A stretch of DNA of 64,000 nt from Hyphomicrobiales bacterium (GCA_900470095.1 UBZM01000004.1:1-64000); one strand, 5' to 3'. Counted from the stretch's first letter, positions 43,570 to 52,987 are shown. Numbers and translations are program-made. The notes: generated by a model from the letters alone, not told the origin.

Positions 43570-44718
43570 ATGAGCGCTGCAATCGCCCGCCTTCGCCCGC
43601 CAGAGGGGCACCCCGCCACGACAAGCGAACAACCGGCGCAGCACAAGAGAAAGCCGCGCCGCGCGCTGATCAACCTCGCCCGTACCTCCGTGCTGGTGGG
43701 GGGCGTCGGGCTTGCCATCGTCATCCCGCTGGGCTGGGGACATTGGATTGCGGGACTTACCGACCAGACGACCGACAACGCCTATCTTCGTGCCGACACC
43801 GTCCCCATCAGCGCCCAAACGGGCGGCCGGATTACCCAGGTCGCGGTCGCGGACTTTCAGCCGGTAAAGGCGGGTGATGCCCTGTTCGCGATCGAGGATA
43901 CGGAACACGCGGCTCGGGTCAGGCAGGCAGAAGCCGGCGTCGCAGCGGCGGATGCCGCGCTGCGCAATATCGAAAGCCGGACCGAACTGCAGCATCATGT
44001 CATCGCTCAATCGGAGGCCGGTATCGCGGCCATCCTCGCCGATCGCGACCGTGCCGTTCAGGAACGCGGTCGACAGGAAGCGTTGACACGCGATGGCTGG
44101 ACGACGGCTCAGCGGCTCGAACTGGCCGTCGCCGATACGAAGCGCTTCGATGCGCGCCTATTGGAGAAGCGGGCTGAAATCTCAGTTCAGCGCCAACAGC
44201 TCGCGGTGCTCGGCACCCAGGATCAGCAGGCTCGTGCCGAACTGCAAAGCCGGCGCGCGGCCCTCGACCTTGCGCGCGTCGATCTCGGCTACACGCGAAT
44301 TTCCGCTCCGATCGACGGCATCACCAACGCGAGTTCGGTTCGCGAAGGACAATATGTCCGCACGGGTTCGCAGCTCATCTCGATCGTGCCGCTGCCACGG
44401 GTTCATGTCGTGGCCAATTACAAGGAAACCCAGCTTTCGCAGGTCCGGCCAGGCCAGGCCGTCAGCGTGACGATCGATACCTTCCCTGGCCGCGCCCTGA
44501 CGGGCCGCGTCGAGCGTCTGTCGCCCGCCAGCGGCGCGGAGTTCAGCCTGCTGCCGGCAGACAACGCAACCGGCAATTTCACCAAGGTCGCCCAGCGCAT
44601 CGGAGTCCGGATCGCGCTCGATCCGACGCCGGAGCTGGAGGGACTGCTGCGTCCCGGAATGTCGGTCGTCACGACGATCCACACCGACCGGTTGGCGCCG
44701 GAACAGACTCAACGCTGA
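43570..44718 (+). CDS. HlyD/EmrA-family membrane fusion protein
   Basis: A 382-residue periplasmic adaptor: one N-terminal membrane helix (VLVGGVGLAIVIPLGW), a biotinyl-lipoyl domain (TDNAYLRADTVPISAQTGGR), a helical hairpin (about 90-210) and a second lipoyl half (YTRISAPIDGITNASSVREGQYV). The ATG at 43570 with GGGGA upstream is preferred over an in-frame GTG at 43555. It would bridge the downstream DHA2 pump to an outer-membrane channel that is not encoded here. Confidence 0.9.
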   Translation: MSAAIARLRPPEGHPATTSEQPAQHKRKPRRALINLARTSVLVGGVGLAIVIPLGWGHWIAGLTDQTTDNAYLRADTVPISAQTGGRITQVAVADFQPVKAGDALFAIEDTEHAARVRQAEAGVAAADAALRNIESRTELQHHVIAQSEAGIAAILADRDRAVQERGRQEALTRDGWTTAQRLELAVADTKRFDARLLEKRAEISVQRQQLAVLGTQDQQARAELQSRRAALDLARVDLGYTRISAPIDGITNASSVREGQYVRTGSQLISIVPLPRVHVVANYKETQLSQVRPGQAVSVTIDTFPGRALTGRVERLSPASGAEFSLLPADNATGNFTKVAQRIGVRIALDPTPELEGLLRPGMSVVTTIHTDRLAPEQTQR

Positions 44719-44744
44719 GCCCGCTACCTTGGGAGGCTCGATCC

Positions 44745-46322
44745 ATGGCCACGGCAATCCATCCCGCAGCTGCTGCACGTCCAGTGGTGGCCGCACCGAG
44801 CCTGCGCGCACTTGTCGGTGTCGCGGCGGTCTTGCTCGGCACGTTCACCGCGCTCGTGAATGCGCGTTTGACTGAAATCGGCCTCGCCGACATTCGGGGC
44901 GCGCTCGGTATCGGAGCCGATGAAGGCTCCTGGATCACGACCGCCTACATAACGGCGGAAGTTGCCGCCATTCCGGCCGCGGTCTGGTTACGCGGGATCC
45001 TGTCCCCAGCCCGCGGCGTGCTTCTTGGTTCCCTGCTTTTCACGCTCTTCTCGCTGGCTGCGCCGTTCAGTCCGTCACTCACGGTTCTGCTGATGGTCCA
45101 GGCCTTGCGCGGGCTCAGCGCCGGCGTGCTGATCCCGATGGCCTATGCGGTGACGATGCGCCATCTGCCTCAGCCTATGCGTCTGTATGGCCTATCGTTC
45201 TATGCGTTGATCTCAGCCTTCACGCCGAGCCTCTCGGTGTCGATCGAAGCTTGGGTGATGGATCACTTCACCTGGCAGTATCTGTTCTGGCTGAACGTGC
45301 TGCCGGGAACATTGACGCTGTTCGCCGGGTCCTACGGCCTGACGCGCGATCCGATCAAGTACATGCGCTTTCGGCGGCCCGACGGCTTCAGCCTGATCGC
45401 GCTTTCGCTCGGGCTGGCGGCTCTCGTCACTGTGCTGGATCAGGGAAACCGCCTCGACTGGTTCGCCTCGGGGCTCATGACCGGACTGGCAGCCGCAGCC
45501 GTGCTTCTTCTCGGCGGCGCTCTGGTCCATGCGCTCCTGCATCACGATCCGCTGGTGGATCCCCGTCTGCTCTGGCGACGCAATACCGGGCTCGGACTGT
45601 TCATGATGTTCCTGACGCGCATCGCAGTGATGTCGTCGGCTCTCGTCCTGCCGCAATATTTCGCGCGGGTGCAGGGCTACAGGGCACTCGAGAGCGGCAG
45701 CGTGTTTCTGGCCTCCGCCTTGCCGCAGTTGCTCCTGATGCCGCTCGTAGCCAGCCTCTGCTACAGGGTCGATCCACGCCGCCTGCTGCTCTTCGGCGCT
45801 GTGCTGCAGGGCGCTGGCCTCCTGATGATGGCCGGCCTCACGAGCCAGTGGAACGCGAACCAGGTTCTCATTCCGCTTGTCGTACAGTCCAGCGCAGCGC
45901 CATTCCTGGCCATTCCGATCATGGTCATGATCACCGAAGACATCGCGCTACGCGAAATTCCCTGGATCGCATCGCTCGTTCACATCCTGCGCACGGTCGG
46001 CTCGGCGGTTGGCGTGGCCGCAGTTGGCACCTTCGTCCGGATTCAGGAACAGGTGCATTCAAACCTGCTCGGCCAACATGTGACAGCCGCAAGCCATCAG
46101 GCGACGCAGCGGATCGAGGCGCTGTCGCAGATGTTCTCGTCGCACTTACCCGAGATCGAGGCGACGCGGGCCGCTACCGCTCTCATCGCCCGCACGCTGC
46201 AGCGGGAAGCCTTCGTCCTGGCCTATCGCGACGCGTTCCTGCTGCTCGGCGTCATGATGCTCGCGTCGCTCCTGATCACCCTTGGCTTCCGCCGGACGAT
46301 GCTGCCCGGGAAGCTCTTGTAA
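44745..46322 (+). CDS. DHA2-family MFS efflux pump (EmrB-like)
   Basis: A 525-residue, 14-helix drug:H+ antiporter. ADEGSWITTAYITAEVAAIP in the first loop and helix 2, and RHLPQPMRLYGLSFY in the central region fit the EmrB group that works with EmrA adaptors. GGGAGG precedes the ATG, 27 bases after the adaptor gene. Together they form an EmrAB-type exporter, probably under the divergent LysR protein. The substrate is unknown. Confidence 0.9.
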   Translation: MATAIHPAAAARPVVAAPSLRALVGVAAVLLGTFTALVNARLTEIGLADIRGALGIGADEGSWITTAYITAEVAAIPAAVWLRGILSPARGVLLGSLLFTLFSLAAPFSPSLTVLLMVQALRGLSAGVLIPMAYAVTMRHLPQPMRLYGLSFYALISAFTPSLSVSIEAWVMDHFTWQYLFWLNVLPGTLTLFAGSYGLTRDPIKYMRFRRPDGFSLIALSLGLAALVTVLDQGNRLDWFASGLMTGLAAAAVLLLGGALVHALLHHDPLVDPRLLWRRNTGLGLFMMFLTRIAVMSSALVLPQYFARVQGYRALESGSVFLASALPQLLLMPLVASLCYRVDPRRLLLFGAVLQGAGLLMMAGLTSQWNANQVLIPLVVQSSAAPFLAIPIMVMITEDIALREIPWIASLVHILRTVGSAVGVAAVGTFVRIQEQVHSNLLGQHVTAASHQATQRIEALSQMFSSHLPEIEATRAATALIARTLQREAFVLAYRDAFLLLGVMMLASLLITLGFRRTMLPGKLL

Positions 46323-46344
46323 TCACGCAGGGAAAGAACACCCC

Positions 46345-46809
46345 ATGCCTATCAGAGCACCATCTTCGTCCAGCGACCGGGCTTCGCCCGAAGTCGAGAC
46401 ACATCATTCGGGATATCTGCTCGCACGCATGCTGCTTGCCGGAGCCTTCATCTTCAGCGGAGTCAGCAAGCTGTTCGACTTTGGCGGCGCAGTACAGGAA
46501 ATGACCCATAATGGATTGCCGCTACCGACCCTCATGGCAGTCGCCGTCATCGGGACACAGCTGGGCGGATCAGCCCTGCTGATCTGGCAGCGGACGAGTT
46601 GGATCGGCGCGGGACTGCTCGCGGGATTTACTGCGATGGCGACCTTGATTGCGCATGCCCCATGGAATGATGCAGGCCCCATCCCCCTGCCCCAGAGCGT
46701 GATCTTGCTCCAGAATGCCGGCCTGTTCGGCGGCCTTCTGCTCGCCTTGGCAATGGGAGGCGGACGTCGTCAAATCCGCATCCTGCTCGGGCGGCTCCGT
46801 TCCCGATGA
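46345..46809 (+). CDS. DoxX-family membrane protein
   Basis: A 154-residue protein with four hydrophobic helices. The first carries LLARMLLAGAFIFSGVSKLFDF, the DoxX hallmark, and GTQLGGSALLIWQ is in the second or third helix. It lies 23 bases after the efflux pump, so it may be cotranscribed. Related proteins are tied to redox or thiol stress, but the biochemical role is not established. A second, distinct DoxX gene lies at 49274. Confidence 0.85.
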   Translation: MPIRAPSSSSDRASPEVETHHSGYLLARMLLAGAFIFSGVSKLFDFGGAVQEMTHNGLPLPTLMAVAVIGTQLGGSALLIWQRTSWIGAGLLAGFTAMATLIAHAPWNDAGPIPLPQSVILLQNAGLFGGLLLALAMGGGRRQIRILLGRLRSR

Positions 46810-46863
46810 CCGGGAACGGACCAGCATCGGACCCGCGTGAGCTGAAACGGAAGGAAGCAAGCC

Positions 46864-47142
46864 ATGGACGGCACCGTCATCGACCGCCCGGATCTGAATC
46901 GCTTCGAGCTCGCAGTCGATGGAGGCTTGGCGCTGGCCTATTATCGGCTCGACGCAAACCGTGTCGTGCTGACCCACACGGAGGTACCACAGGAACTGTC
47001 GGGCCAGGGTATCGGCTCCAGGCTGGCGAAAGGGACCTTCGACCTCATCCGTGCCAGCGGGCGAAAGATCGTCCTCCGCTGCTCCTTCATGGCGGGTTGG
47101 GCCAGCAGGCATCCTGAATATGACGATATCATCGACGGCTGA
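46864..47142 (+). CDS. Small GNAT-like acetyltransferase (YjdJ/CG type)
   Basis: A 92-residue protein of the short Acetyltransf_CG family. HTEVPQELSGQGIGSRLAKG holds the acetyl-CoA loop (GQGIGS), and LRCSFMAGWASRHPEYDDII is the conserved C-terminal segment with Cys and His-Pro. These are among the smallest acetyltransferase-fold proteins and their substrate is unknown. AAGGAAG precedes the ATG. It follows the DoxX gene and may share its transcript. Confidence 0.88.
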   Translation: MDGTVIDRPDLNRFELAVDGGLALAYYRLDANRVVLTHTEVPQELSGQGIGSRLAKGTFDLIRASGRKIVLRCSFMAGWASRHPEYDDIIDG

Positions 47143-47168
47143 GCGCGGGTGAGGAACCGCCCGCGCTC
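47141..47168. terminator. Hairpin between convergent GNAT and pirin genes
   Basis: GAGCGCGGG (47141-47149) pairs perfectly with CCCGCGCTC (47160-47168) across a 10-base loop. It begins at the last bases of the acetyltransferase stop codon and ends before the pirin 3' end, so it could terminate both transcripts. No T-run is present. Confidence 0.55.
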
Positions 47169-47186
47169 CCGCTGCGAACGGCCCGA

Positions 47187-48101
47187 TTATTCCGGAAGAG
47201 GAATGAACTCGCTCTCGTCCGGTACATGCCCGAAACGTCCCTGCTTCCAATCCTCCTTGGCCTGCTCGATGCGCTCCTTGCTCGATGACACGAAGTTCCA
47301 CCAGATGTAACGGGGCCCTTCGAGCGCGGCGCCACCCAGGAACATCATTGTCGTCGGCTTGGTCGCGCGCACCGTGATCCGGTCGCCCGGCTTGAAGATC
47401 AACAGGCGCGGGCCCTCGAACAGGTCGCCCGCGATATCGATCTCGCCGCCGACGACATAGATCGCACGCTCCTCGTGATCGGCGTCGAGCGGAACGCTCA
47501 TGCCTGCGCCAAGCGACACTTCGACATAGAACCACTCGGATGCCATGCTGACGGGCGCCGTCGTGCCGAAGGCGGAACCGGCGATGATCCGCGCCTTCAC
47601 GCCCTTGTCCCGGATGGTCGGCAGATCGGCCGCGCCGTAATGCTGGAAGGAGGGAGCAATCTCCTCCTGCGCGACGGGAAGCGCAATCCAGCTTTGCAGC
47701 CCGAGCATCGTATGGGTCCCGTCGCGGTCGGTTTCCGGCGTGCGCTCGGAATGGGAAATGCCCCGTCCCGCCGTCATCAGGTTCATGGCGCCCGGGCTGA
47801 TCTCCTGCACATTGCCTTCGCTGTCCCGGTGCATGATGCGGCCGTCGAACAGGTAGGAGACTGTTGCAAGACCGATATGGGGATGCGGCCTGACATCCAT
47901 GCCATGACCGGCGATGAACTGCACAGGCCCGAAATGATCGAAGAAGATGAAGGGGCCGACCATCTGGCGCCTTCCGTGCGGCAAGGCGCGCCTGACATTG
48001 AAGCCGCCGAGATCGCGCACACGCGGAACGATAACGAGTTCGAGCGCATCGCAGGATTTTCGATCGCCCGTGATCGGGTCTTCCGTCGGCATCCAGCTCA
48101 T
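47187..48101 (-). CDS. Pirin family protein
   Basis: A 304-residue double-cupin protein. The N-terminal cupin holds the iron site: His pair in VRPHPHIGLATVSYLFDG and the HSER motif in GRGISHSERTPE. The C-terminal cupin with FKPGDRITVRA follows. Bacterial pirins include quercetinases and redox-sensing regulators. GGGAGAAG precedes the ATG. It is divergent from an isochorismatase-type hydrolase, within a group of DoxX and LysR genes often associated with electrophile or quinone stress. Confidence 0.9.
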   Translation of the reverse strand: MSWMPTEDPITGDRKSCDALELVIVPRVRDLGGFNVRRALPHGRRQMVGPFIFFDHFGPVQFIAGHGMDVRPHPHIGLATVSYLFDGRIMHRDSEGNVQEISPGAMNLMTAGRGISHSERTPETDRDGTHTMLGLQSWIALPVAQEEIAPSFQHYGAADLPTIRDKGVKARIIAGSAFGTTAPVSMASEWFYVEVSLGAGMSVPLDADHEERAIYVVGGEIDIAGDLFEGPRLLIFKPGDRITVRATKPTTMMFLGGAALEGPRYIWWNFVSSSKERIEQAKEDWKQGRFGHVPDESEFIPLPE

Positions 48102-48405
48102 CGGCTTCTCCCTTGCGCACGGACCAAGCGGAAACCGGATCGATCGCCGCGGCGCATCATCGGCCTCGTTTCCGGGAGTAGATTATGAGCTTCACCGTCG
48201 AGGATGGCGAGATCATGCACAGCGCCATTGTTCGACCAGCGAGAACAGAGAGTTCGGGAGCGGAGCGCTTCCGGGGCTGAAGCGCGATGCTAGGCTGACC
48301 TGTCCGTTTCGGACCTTGAGGCGACGATGTCGGGGGCGCTTGGCGCGGCCGCGCCACCGTCAAGGCCTCCGGTCAACCGGGCAGAACAACAGCGAGGATG
48401 ACATC
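48102..48405. other. Divergent promoter region, pirin and isochorismatase-type hydrolase
   Basis: A 304-base gap holding promoters for both directions. An open frame extends upstream from the hydrolase gene through it to 47947, but lacks family similarity and overlaps pirin. No convincing operator was identified. Confidence 0.5.
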
Positions 48406-49047
48406 ATGACGAGCGAAGCCATTCGCGACCCGCGCAAGGATCATCTGCTGACGCCGCAGAACTCAGCCTTCATCATCATCGACTATCAGCCCGTCCAGGT
48501 GAATTCGATCGCATCCATGGACCGCCAGTTGTTGGTCAACAACATCGTCGGTGCCGCGAAGGCGGCCGTCGCTTATGGGCTGCCGATCGTGCATTCGACG
48601 GTGAATGTGAAGACCGGTCTCAACAAGCCGCCGATCCCGCAGGTCCAGAAGGCCCTGAAGGGCATCCCAACCTTCGATCGCACCACAATCAACTCCTGGG
48701 AGGATGTCGAATTCCGCCAGGCCGTCGAAGCCACCGGGCGTAAGAAGCTGATCATGACGGCGCTCTGGACCGAGGCGTGCCTGACCTTCCCTGCGATCGA
48801 CGCCCTCGTCGCCGGCTACGAAGTCTACGTCGTCGCCGATGCCGTCGGCGGCACGTCGGTTGCGGCGCATGAGGCAGCCTTGCGGCGGATCGAGCAGGCG
48901 GGCGGGAAGATGATCAGCGTGCCGCAGCTCTTCTGCGAATTGCAGCGCGATTGGGCTCGCAAGGAGACGGTTCCAGCCTTCATGAACCTGTTCATCGAGA
49001 CCGGGGGCACCGCCGGCATCCAATTTTCCTACGACCGGACTGAATAA
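48406..49047 (+). CDS. Isochorismatase-fold hydrolase (YcaC-like)
   Basis: A 213-residue cysteine hydrolase. The catalytic Asp lies in AFIIIDYQPVQV and the catalytic Cys in LWTEACLTFPAIDAL; length and the C-terminal QLFCELQRDWA fit the YcaC subgroup, whose substrate is not known. The ATG at 48406 has GAGGATGA upstream. It neighbours pirin, DoxX and LysR genes, suggesting a detoxification or signalling role (inference). Confidence 0.88.
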   Translation: MTSEAIRDPRKDHLLTPQNSAFIIIDYQPVQVNSIASMDRQLLVNNIVGAAKAAVAYGLPIVHSTVNVKTGLNKPPIPQVQKALKGIPTFDRTTINSWEDVEFRQAVEATGRKKLIMTALWTEACLTFPAIDALVAGYEVYVVADAVGGTSVAAHEAALRRIEQAGGKMISVPQLFCELQRDWARKETVPAFMNLFIETGGTAGIQFSYDRTE

Positions 49048-49273
49048 GTCGGACCAACGCCGCCGGCACCGTGCGTGATCCAGGCTGGAGGCCTCACTCC
49101 GGGCCAGTGACGTAGCGCGCTGTCGCGTGCCGCCTGATGAGAGCGGGGAAGGCGCCGTCCGGTGCGTCTCCACTCTCGCCAACCCCGAACGCGTCGGGCC
49201 GAGGTACCGCACCGCCGATGTGGCACGCGGAACGGCGAGCCGATCGCCTCTTTCCATAATCTGGATCCCTGTC

Positions 49274-49717
49274 ATGGCTGAAAACCTGGATAAGCAGCGC
49301 CACATCGTCCCCTTCTTGGCGCCGCTCTACGCTGCGTTCGAACCTCTCGCCTATGCGGCAATGCGCGCCACCTCCGGGTTGATCATGGCGACATTCGGCT
49401 GGACCAAGCTGTTCGGCGACGGCATGGCACGCGACATTGAATTGTTTCAACGGCTCGGGCTGGAGCCAGCCGTGCCCCTCGCCTATTTCACCAGCGGGCT
49501 GGAATTGCTCGGCGGTCTCGCCATCGCGATCGGCCTTCTCACCAGGCCGCTCGCCTTCATGCTGTTCATCCAGCTCGTGGTGATCGTCGTGCTGGTCATG
49601 ATCCCTCGCGGTACCGGCTATCACCTGACGGTGGTCTGGCTCGGAACGTTCGCCCTGATGTCAGTGCATGGCAGTGGCCGCCTGTCGCTCGATCGCTGGC
49701 TCGGCCGGGAATTCTAG
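49274..49717 (+). CDS. DoxX-family membrane protein
   Basis: A 147-residue, four-helix inner-membrane protein. MRATSGLIMATFGWTKLFGD at residues 30-49 is the DoxX signature, followed by YFTSGLELLGGLAIAIGLLT. It is more divergent from the copy at 46345 than a tandem duplicate would be. Its 3' end overlaps by four bases the convergent LysR gene. GGAAC-N16-CTTT lies 21 bases before the ATG but has one mismatch from an EcfG promoter. Confidence 0.85.
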   Translation: MAENLDKQRHIVPFLAPLYAAFEPLAYAAMRATSGLIMATFGWTKLFGDGMARDIELFQRLGLEPAVPLAYFTSGLELLGGLAIAIGLLTRPLAFMLFIQLVVIVVLVMIPRGTGYHLTVVWLGTFALMSVHGSGRLSLDRWLGREF

Positions 49718-50661
49718 GGGCGCCAGCCAGCCGTGCCCTGATCGCTTGGGATCGTCCAGGGCACGTCGTTTGAGAGCCGCCTGCTCAGGTAGTCCACAAG
49801 GGTCCGGACGCGGTGCGACAGGTGACGCGTCGGCGGATAGACGGCGTAGATCGTATCCGGCAGCGGCTCGTCATCGGGCAGGACGTGGATCAGCCGCCCC
49901 GCACGAACAGCATCGGCAGCAATGAACAGGGGCAGGACCGCAAGACCCAGCCCCGCAATGGCCAGATCGCGCATGACCTCGCCATTATTGGTAACGAGAT
50001 GGCTGCGTGTCACCACTGTGCGCGGACGCATGTCCGGAGCGACGGGGAGGAACTGCCAGAGGCGGCTGGCATGGGCATTGGCGTAGTCGATGCAGTTGTG
50101 CGCCGAGATCTCGTCGATGGTCTTCGGCAGCGATGTCTCCCGTGCATAGGCGGGGCTGCAGCAGACGATACGCCGGCTCTGGCACAGCTTTCGGGCAATG
50201 AGTGCGGAATCCGGCAGGCGGCCGATGCGGATCGCGAGGTCATAACCGCCCGCGACCAGATCCAGCATACGATCGTCGAGGTCGATCGCGAATTCGATGC
50301 CGGGGTGAAATCGCGCGAAATCAGCCAGCATCGGACCAAGATGCAATGTCGCAAAGCTCATCGGCGCCGTCACACGCAGGCGTCCCTTCAGGGGGCCCGT
50401 ACGATCGGTCACCACCTCGACCGCTTCATCGATGCTGCGCAGCGCCTCGCGCATATGGTCGTGGAACAGGGAGCCCTGCTCGGTGGGCGTGACGCTGCGG
50501 GTCGAGCGGTGGAGAAGCGCGACGCCGAGCGCCTCTTCGAGGTCGCTGATGCGTTTGCTGACGACAGATTTCGACAGCTTCAGCTCGCTCGCCGCAGCCG
50601 TAATCCCGCCGGTTTCCACCACCTTGAGGAAAGTCAGCACATCGTCGAAACGCCAAGCCAT
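49714..50661 (-). CDS. LysR-family transcriptional regulator
   Basis: A 315-residue regulator with a winged helix (FLKVVETGGITAAASELKLS, KSVVSKRISDLEEALG) and a CrgA-like inducer domain (LRVTAPMSFATLHLGPMLAD, DLAIRIGRLPDSALIARKLC). CrgA-type members often sense electrophiles and control nearby DoxX, pirin or SDR genes. The start at 50661 is chosen for the family N terminus MAWRFDDVLTF; the open frame extends to 50796. It converges on the DoxX gene. Confidence 0.9.
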   Translation of the reverse strand: MAWRFDDVLTFLKVVETGGITAAASELKLSKSVVSKRISDLEEALGVALLHRSTRSVTPTEQGSLFHDHMREALRSIDEAVEVVTDRTGPLKGRLRVTAPMSFATLHLGPMLADFARFHPGIEFAIDLDDRMLDLVAGGYDLAIRIGRLPDSALIARKLCQSRRIVCCSPAYARETSLPKTIDEISAHNCIDYANAHASRLWQFLPVAPDMRPRTVVTRSHLVTNNGEVMRDLAIAGLGLAVLPLFIAADAVRAGRLIHVLPDDEPLPDTIYAVYPPTRHLSHRVRTLVDYLSRRLSNDVPWTIPSDQGTAGWRP

Positions 50662-50735
50662 TGTTCGATGATAGCGAACCATCACCCCATTGCGAATGGG
50701 CTTCGGCACCGTTTCAGTGGCGCAGCCTGCGCCTG

Positions 50736-51110
50736 CTACGGAACCGGTGTCGGTGCATAGGCCACAAAGCGCCATTCGCCGGCCTCTCGGATCCATACGG
50801 CAAGGTAGCGGTTGTTGAGAGACTTTGCGGTGCCGTTGACCGTAACCTCTGCCTTCATGACGCCGGTCACCAACGCCACATCCCCAAAGACCTTGATCTC
50901 CTGATCCTCATTGGAAATCGCGTGATAGTCGAAGAACTTCGCGCCGACCTTCTGTAGGTAGCTATCCTTGTCGTCGCGTACCGCGTTGGAATGCGTATAG
51001 GCGAGGTTTTCGGAGAGCATATCTCCAAGCGCGGCGAGATCCGCCTGCAGCATGGCATCATAACGCCGCTTCTCCAGTTGCTCGATTGCGCGGATCGCCG
51101 GATCGGTCAT
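50736..51110 (-). CDS. NTF2-like/SnoaL-type protein
   Basis: A 124-residue protein of the NTF2-like (DUF4440) fold: IEQLEKRRYDAMLQADLAAL, then LAYTHSNAVRDDKDSYLQKV and a C-terminal beta sheet ending RYLAVWIREAGEWRFVAYAP. Such proteins bind or turn over small hydrophobic molecules. It lies 59 bases after the SDR gene on the same strand, so it is probably the last gene of the FAA-hydrolase/dioxygenase operon. The exact role is unknown. Confidence 0.8.
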   Translation of the reverse strand: MTDPAIRAIEQLEKRRYDAMLQADLAALGDMLSENLAYTHSNAVRDDKDSYLQKVGAKFFDYHAISNEDQEIKVFGDVALVTGVMKAEVTVNGTAKSLNNRYLAVWIREAGEWRFVAYAPTPVP

Positions 51111-51169
51111 GAACTTGTCCTCGAATGTTCTGGGGCAGAGCCAAGTCTGGATTTTCAGAGTCGGGATCT

Positions 51170-51913
51170 TCAGATCGTCCGGCCGGCATCGATCTTGAGA
51201 TGCGTTCCGGTGAGATGTGGGAGCTGGTCGCTCAGGGCAAAGGCGACATAGCGTCCGAGCTCCCGCGCATCGACGACCTCGCCCATTGGCAGGCTGTTCG
51301 CCACCTGATCGAGATATCCGGGCATGGCACGTGTGGCATCGGTCGCCGTCGTGCCAGGGACGAGCGTGTTGACCCGGATACGGTGCGGCGCCAGCTCCAG
51401 CGCCAGCCCCTGCATGAGTGCGTGAACGCCGCCCTTGCTCGCGACATAGGGCAAGAGCCCGGACACCGGCCGCAGGGCGGTCGACGATCCAGTCGCGATG
51501 ATGGAGCCGCCTCCACCTTGCCTCAGCATCACACGTGCAGCCTCCAGAACCGTCAGGAAGGTTCCGGTGAGATTGACGTCGAGGACCTGCTGCCAGTCAT
51601 CCAGCGAGAGTTCCTCAACCGGTCTGCGCACGCCGATGATGCCGGCATTCGCCACGGCAGCATCGATGCGCCCAAAGCGCTCAATCGCTGCAGAAAACAA
51701 TCGGGTGACAGCCGTCGCCTCTCTGATATCGGTCGCGACAGCCAGAGCGGGCCCCTCCGCGCTGCCAAGCACCGCCGCGACGTCCGCCAGCTTCCCTGTG
51801 TCGAGCCCGGCTACGACGAGGCTCGCGCCCTGCTCCGCACAGGCTTCCGCTACGGCCCGGCCGATGCCGGATTCCGCTCCGGTGACGACGATGACTTTTC
51901 CGGAAAGCAACAC
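51170..51913 (-). CDS. Short-chain dehydrogenase/reductase
   Basis: A 247-residue classical SDR with VTGAESGIG near the N terminus, NAG at about 85, and an intact catalytic Ser and YVASK. The GTG at 51913, with GGGAGAGAG upstream, is the best start; an in-frame upstream codon at 51970 adds 19 implausible residues. It is third in the minus-strand operon behind the FAA hydrolase and the dioxygenase-like gene, and may oxidise a diol or alcohol intermediate of the pathway (inference). Confidence 0.87.
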   Translation of the reverse strand: MLLSGKVIVVTGAESGIGRAVAEACAEQGASLVVAGLDTGKLADVAAVLGSAEGPALAVATDIREATAVTRLFSAAIERFGRIDAAVANAGIIGVRRPVEELSLDDWQQVLDVNLTGTFLTVLEAARVMLRQGGGGSIIATGSSTALRPVSGLLPYVASKGGVHALMQGLALELAPHRIRVNTLVPGTTATDATRAMPGYLDQVANSLPMGEVVDARELGRYVAFALSDQLPHLTGTHLKIDAGRTI

Positions 51914-51985
51914 ATCTCTCTCCCATCTCAGGATGTTCCCGAGCACCGTTACTGTGGACCTGACGTCCACAGCAGGCCGGACGAT

Positions 51986-52909
51986 TCAGCCGCGCGCGGA
52001 ACCGTGCCCGGCGAAAGCAGCGAAATTGGTGTGGTGCTGGATCCACAGGCGCGGCGGCGGCGCGCCCCATCGGTTCACGACCTTGATATTGGTCAGGTCC
52101 GGATCGATATCGGCGACCTTTGGCTCATACCCGGTATCGTTGGCGATGACTTCCATCTCCGACGAACACTCCACCATGAAGCCTGCCGGATCGAGATAAT
52201 AGGCGAAGAGATTGTCGCCGGCGCCGTGGCGCCCCGGCCCCCAGACAACAACGCGGTCCAAGGCGTCGAGCACGTCGCCCAGCCGCATGAAATCGTTGAA
52301 CTGGGCAAATTCCCAGGCGTAATGATGGATGCCCGGTCGCGCCCCCTTGACGATCCCGACCGTGTGATGCCGTCCGTCGGCGGCGCGGAGCCAGACCAGT
52401 TCACATCCCGACGTACGCTCCGAAATATTGAGGCCCAGCGTCTCGTGCAATTCACCATAGATCCGCCAGGGGTCGGGAGACGTCAGATTGACGTGACAAA
52501 TGCCACGCGGATGAATCCCGGCCCCCGCATAGCGCCGCGGCTGGTCCGCCGGCATCGGCGTATGAACTTCGAAGACATGGCCATCGCTGGTCTCGAAGGT
52601 GACCGAGCGCTCGATGCATGGCAGCGACGGCTCGCGGGACAAGACCGTAAGCCCGACGGCGGAAGCGCGTGAGGCTGCGGCCTCGACCGCATCGCCATCC
52701 AGCGCCTCGAGGCCCACCGTCCGCGCTGCGTTGCCGGAAGCCTGATGCAACATCAGCTCCGCGCGACGGCCTGTCGCCGTCAACACGGCGCGCCCGTCAT
52801 GATAATCGACGATGCGCAACCCGAGGACATTTTCTGCATCCTTTACGCATGCATCCAGATCCTCGACATTCAAGGCCATGTAGCTCTGGCGGGTAACCAG
52901 CGGCGTCAT
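51986..52909 (-). CDS. Two-domain VOC protein, extradiol catechol dioxygenase-like
   Basis: A 307-residue protein with two betaalphabetabetabeta modules, as in type I extradiol dioxygenases (BphC, XylE). The 2-His-1-Glu iron set is visible: His139 in ICHVNL, His195/196 in PGIHHYAWEF and Glu247 in GFMVECSSEM. GPGRHGAGDNLFAYYLDPAG is the typical second-domain segment. It lies between FAA hydrolase and SDR genes on the minus strand. A ring-cleaving role on a catechol-like intermediate is likely; the substrate is not. Confidence 0.85.
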   Translation of the reverse strand: MTPLVTRQSYMALNVEDLDACVKDAENVLGLRIVDYHDGRAVLTATGRRAELMLHQASGNAARTVGLEALDGDAVEAAASRASAVGLTVLSREPSLPCIERSVTFETSDGHVFEVHTPMPADQPRRYAGAGIHPRGICHVNLTSPDPWRIYGELHETLGLNISERTSGCELVWLRAADGRHHTVGIVKGARPGIHHYAWEFAQFNDFMRLGDVLDALDRVVVWGPGRHGAGDNLFAYYLDPAGFMVECSSEMEVIANDTGYEPKVADIDPDLTNIKVVNRWGAPPPRLWIQHHTNFAAFAGHGSARG

Positions 52910-52987
52910 GAGCGTAAACTCCCTCGTTCAGTCCATTTGTTTTGGGCTATTCTTGTTCTTGCTTGGATTCAGTGCGACGCGGCGCGG

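Noticed and set aside
49229..49253. GGAAC-N16-CTTT before the DoxX gene at 49274
   Set aside because: One mismatch in the four-base -10 element; too weak to list as a promoter.
51125..52672. 515-codon plus-strand open frame opposite the SDR and dioxygenase-like genes
   Set aside because: Spans two well-supported minus-strand genes and lacks any domain.
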